Shown here in pieces: positions 31,367 through 33,413 of a stretch of DNA of 33,413 nt. Position numbers and translations under genes: made by a program. Position 1 is the first letter of the stretch. Each line of letters starts with the position of its first letter. The stretch spans positions 1 through 33,413 of the forward strand of contig CAMDBI010000035.1 of NCBI GenBank assembly GCA_945889005.1, in the 5' to 3' direction. The notes beneath the pieces are model-generated. The model was not told the origin of the DNA. It did no database searches and saw nothing but the letters and a program-made list of their open reading frames with translations. The DNA comes from Bacteroides fragilis. Its GTDB lineage: Bacteria > Bacteroidota > Bacteroidia > Bacteroidales > DTGW01.

Positions 31367-31488
31367 AAATATTTTATACTTGTAACTATTCTGATTAGAG
31401 ATGTTCTAGAAACAATATTCAAAAAACGCTAATATTGTCAATTCCATATGCATATTTACAATATTTACATATTTTCACATTTGCTCAT

Positions 31489-33198
31489 TTATTTCACCGC
31501 TTCCTTTGCCCATGTATCCTTTAGAGTAACAGTTCTGTTAAAAACAAGTTTTTCGGGAGTGCTGTCTGCATCGACACAGAAATACCCCACACGTTCAAAC
31601 TGGTATTTTTCCTGTGGTTTTGCAATTTTTAAATAGGGTTCGCAATACCCTGTAATGGTTTTGAGCGAATCGGTGTTCAGGTGCTGCTTGTAGTCTTGTC
31701 CTTCTTCAACATCGTCGGGATTTGGAACACTAAAAAGGCGATCGTACAAACGCACTTCGGCTTTTAGAGCATGCGCAGCTGACACCCAATGTATGGTGCC
31801 TTTAACCTTGCGTCCATCGGGCGAATTTCCGCCATGAGTAGCAGGATCGTAGGTACAATGGATTGTAGTTATATTACCATCAGCATCTTTGTCGACACTG
31901 GTGCAGGTTACAAAGTATCCGTAACGCAAACGCACTTCGGTACCAGGCGATAGACGAAAATACTTTTTTGGAGGGTTTTCCATAAAATCGTCGCGTTCGA
32001 TTAAAAGTTCTTTTGCGAATGGCACCTTTCGATTTCCGGCACTGGCATCTTCGGGATTATTTACGGCATCCATTTCTTCGACCTGATTGTCGGGATAGTT
32101 GTCGATTATGAGTTTCACAGGGTTCAGCACAACCATTACACGATTGGCTATGTTATTTAGATCTTCGCGAATGCAGAACTCGAGCAAAGAAACATCGATG
32201 GTGTTTTCGCGTTTGGCAATACCCACACGTTCGGCAAAATCGCGTATTGAAGTTGGGGTAAAACCTCTGCGACGTAAGCCACAGATGGTTGGCATTCGTG
32301 GATCGTCCCAATCGCTAACATAATTGCCTTTTACCAATTCGAGCAATTTGCGTTTACTCATAACAGTATAAGTAAGGTTTAGTCGAGCAAATTCTATTTG
32401 TCGGGGACGGTAGCCTGCCGGGTTGTCAAGTATTTGATTGAGATACCAATCGTAGAGAGGACGATGCACTTCAAACTCCAGTGTGCATATACTGTGTGTA
32501 ATACCTTCTATGTAATCGCTTTGTCCATGGGCGTAGTCGTACATTGGATAGATGCACCATTTATTGCCCGTACGGTGGTGGTTGGTGTGTATAATGCGAT
32601 ACATAATAGGATCGCGCATGTGCATATTTGGAGAGCTTAGATCGATTTTGGCACGTAGAGTTTTTGTACCATCGGCAAATTCGCCTGCTCGCATACGGCG
32701 AAAAAGATCGAGATTTTCTTCTGCACTTCTTTCGCGACAAGGACTTGGTTTCATTGGCACACCAGGATTTCCGCGAGTAGCACTCATTTCTTCGGCACTC
32801 ATCTCGCAAACAAAGGCATTCCCTTTCATTATTATTTTTTCGGCCCATTGGTAAAGCTGTTCGAAATAATCGGATGCATAAAATTCGCGATCGTCCCACG
32901 AGAAACCTAGCCATTTCACATCGTCGCGAATAGAATCGACATACTCAGTGTCTTCTTTAACCGGATTGGTATCGTCGAAGCGTAAGTTGGTTTTACCCGA
33001 AAACTTAATGCCTAAACCAAAATTCAGACAGATACTTTTGGCGTGACCAATGTGCAGGTATCCGTTGGGCTCAGGAGGGAATCGTGTATGAACGCGCGTT
33101 TCGTTTTTATTACAATTAATATCATTGCATATTATTTCCTCAATAAAATTGAGCGAAGGCTTAATAACCTCTTCTTTTGCATTATTATTCTCAGTCAT
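31489..33198 (-). CDS. glnS: Glutaminyl-tRNA synthetase
   Basis: 569 residues, normal for bacterial GlnRS. Class I signatures: HIGH at 49-52 in [17 protein letters not shown], and VMSKR at 279-283 as the KMSKS loop. GlnRS-type features: [56 protein letters not shown], the insertion [20 protein letters not shown], and the C-terminal anticodon-binding barrels ending near [13 protein letters not shown]. Charges tRNA-Gln with glutamine in the cytoplasm. Full length and intact; a housekeeping anchor for the right side of the window. Confidence 0.96.
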   Translation of the reverse strand: MTENNNAKEEVIKPSLNFIEEIICNDINCNKNETRVHTRFPPEPNGYLHIGHAKSICLNFGLGIKFSGKTNLRFDDTNPVKEDTEYVDSIRDDVKWLGFSWDDREFYASDYFEQLYQWAEKIIMKGNAFVCEMSAEEMSATRGNPGVPMKPSPCRERSAEENLDLFRRMRAGEFADGTKTLRAKIDLSSPNMHMRDPIMYRIIHTNHHRTGNKWCIYPMYDYAHGQSDYIEGITHSICTLEFEVHRPLYDWYLNQILDNPAGYRPRQIEFARLNLTYTVMSKRKLLELVKGNYVSDWDDPRMPTICGLRRRGFTPTSIRDFAERVGIAKRENTIDVSLLEFCIREDLNNIANRVMVVLNPVKLIIDNYPDNQVEEMDAVNNPEDASAGNRKVPFAKELLIERDDFMENPPKKYFRLSPGTEVRLRYGYFVTCTSVDKDADGNITTIHCTYDPATHGGNSPDGRKVKGTIHWVSAAHALKAEVRLYDRLFSVPNPDDVEEGQDYKQHLNTDSLKTITGYCEPYLKIAKPQEKYQFERVGYFCVDADSTPEKLVFNRTVTLKDTWAKEAVK

Positions 33199-33226
33199 AA
33201 ATGAACATCATTTTTTCAACAAACGA

Positions 33227-33234
33227 CAAATTTA
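33227..33234 (-). promoter_or_regulatory. Candidate -7 element of glnS
   Basis: On the - strand TAAATTTG matches TAnnTTTG, 28 bp before the ATG, with TTTA 18 bp further upstream as a partial -33 box. Confidence 0.45.
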
Positions 33235-33382
33235 ATCGTTTTAACGTTCGACTAAAGGTAAAGAGATAATTTTATTATATATTTTTGTCGAAAAAGAAAT
33301 ATTGTTGTCCGGTAAAACTTTTTGAATAAAGATTTCTCACTTCGTTTACAATGACATTCAGTTGGTTTACAATTTAGGGAGG

Positions 33383-33413
33383 AGGTGTTGGTTTGCGGCG
33401 CAAACCAACACCT
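33383..33413. repeat. Perfect palindrome with 15-bp arms at the window edge
   Basis: AGGTGTTGGTTTGCG (33383-33397), one central G, then CGCAAACCAACACCT (33399-33413), an exact reverse complement. Preceded by the text-like repeat TTTCTCACTTCGTTTACAAT at 33335-33354. May be a strong bidirectional terminator, a REP-like element or the end of a mobile element cut by the window; the part beyond the edge cannot be seen. Confidence 0.55.

Noticed and set aside
32552-32914. Open frames of about 100 residues across glnS
   Set aside because: Both are out-of-frame readings of the GlnRS gene, whose HIGH and MSK motifs fix the true frame.
1-33413. tRNA or rRNA genes
   Set aside because: I looked for T-loop GGTTCGA-type and rRNA signature sequences and saw none with matching stems.

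Overview
The window looks like a chromosome segment of an uncultured or environmental member of the Bacteroidota. Evidence: an AT-rich genome; TAnnTTTG-type -7 promoter elements; two TonB-dependent receptor/DUF4249 lipoprotein pairs behind an ECF sigma/FecR anti-sigma pair; a GlnRS; a DUF2461 protein; and the text-like intergenic repeats common in this phylum. Species cannot be named from the sequence.

Left part (1 to about 14,400): a mosaic accessory array with every gene on the + strand. Three things alternate. (i) Small AT-rich defence or toxin-antitoxin (TA)-type modules: a broken membrane protein gene, a broken AAA_14 ATPase, MNT/HEPN (MntA/HepT), an intact AAA_14/DUF4143 ATPase, an AbiEii-type nucleotidyltransferase pair, an SDH-type serine protease with a small partner, a putative ADP-ribosyltransferase toxin with a 54-residue partner, HipB/HipA, a pair of tiny membrane proteins, and an antitoxin with a frameshifted ParE-like toxin. 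(ii) GC-richer fragments, mostly 3' ends, of surface-polysaccharide genes: wecB-type epimerase, a polysaccharide-deacetylase-like gene in three copies, an unrecognised gene in four copies, and the first codons of asnB. (iii) Repeat blocks that follow these 3' ends in a nearly fixed order and finish with one to three copies of a roughly 60-bp hairpin unit centred on CGACCGCAGGTCG. I count 14 hairpin units, all left of 13,851 and none seen in the rest of the window. The simplest reading is a decayed capsule or O-antigen locus in which TA-type modules survived while the glycan genes between them were lost through recombination at repeats.

Middle (14,424 to 21,590): ordinary genes. These are a ZupT-like metal transporter, an Rnl5-type RNA ligase with a small downstream gene, a Wzi-like outer-membrane capsule protein with a repeat-derived in-frame insertion, a membrane-anchored sugar-phosphate transferase, 5-formyltetrahydrofolate cyclo-ligase and two small unknown proteins. 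The Wzi and sugar-transferase genes place the array beside surface-polysaccharide functions.

Right (21,970 to 33,198, all on the - strand): transcription runs right to left. glnS comes first, then DUF2461, ECF sigma factor, FecR anti-sigma, TonB receptor 2, DUF4249 lipoprotein 2, a 59-bp repeat, TonB receptor 1 and DUF4249 lipoprotein 1. From DUF2461 to the second lipoprotein the genes are spaced 1-4 bp apart or overlap by 1 bp, so this looks like one regulated outer-membrane uptake operon. A perfect 15-bp-arm palindrome sits at the right edge of the window.
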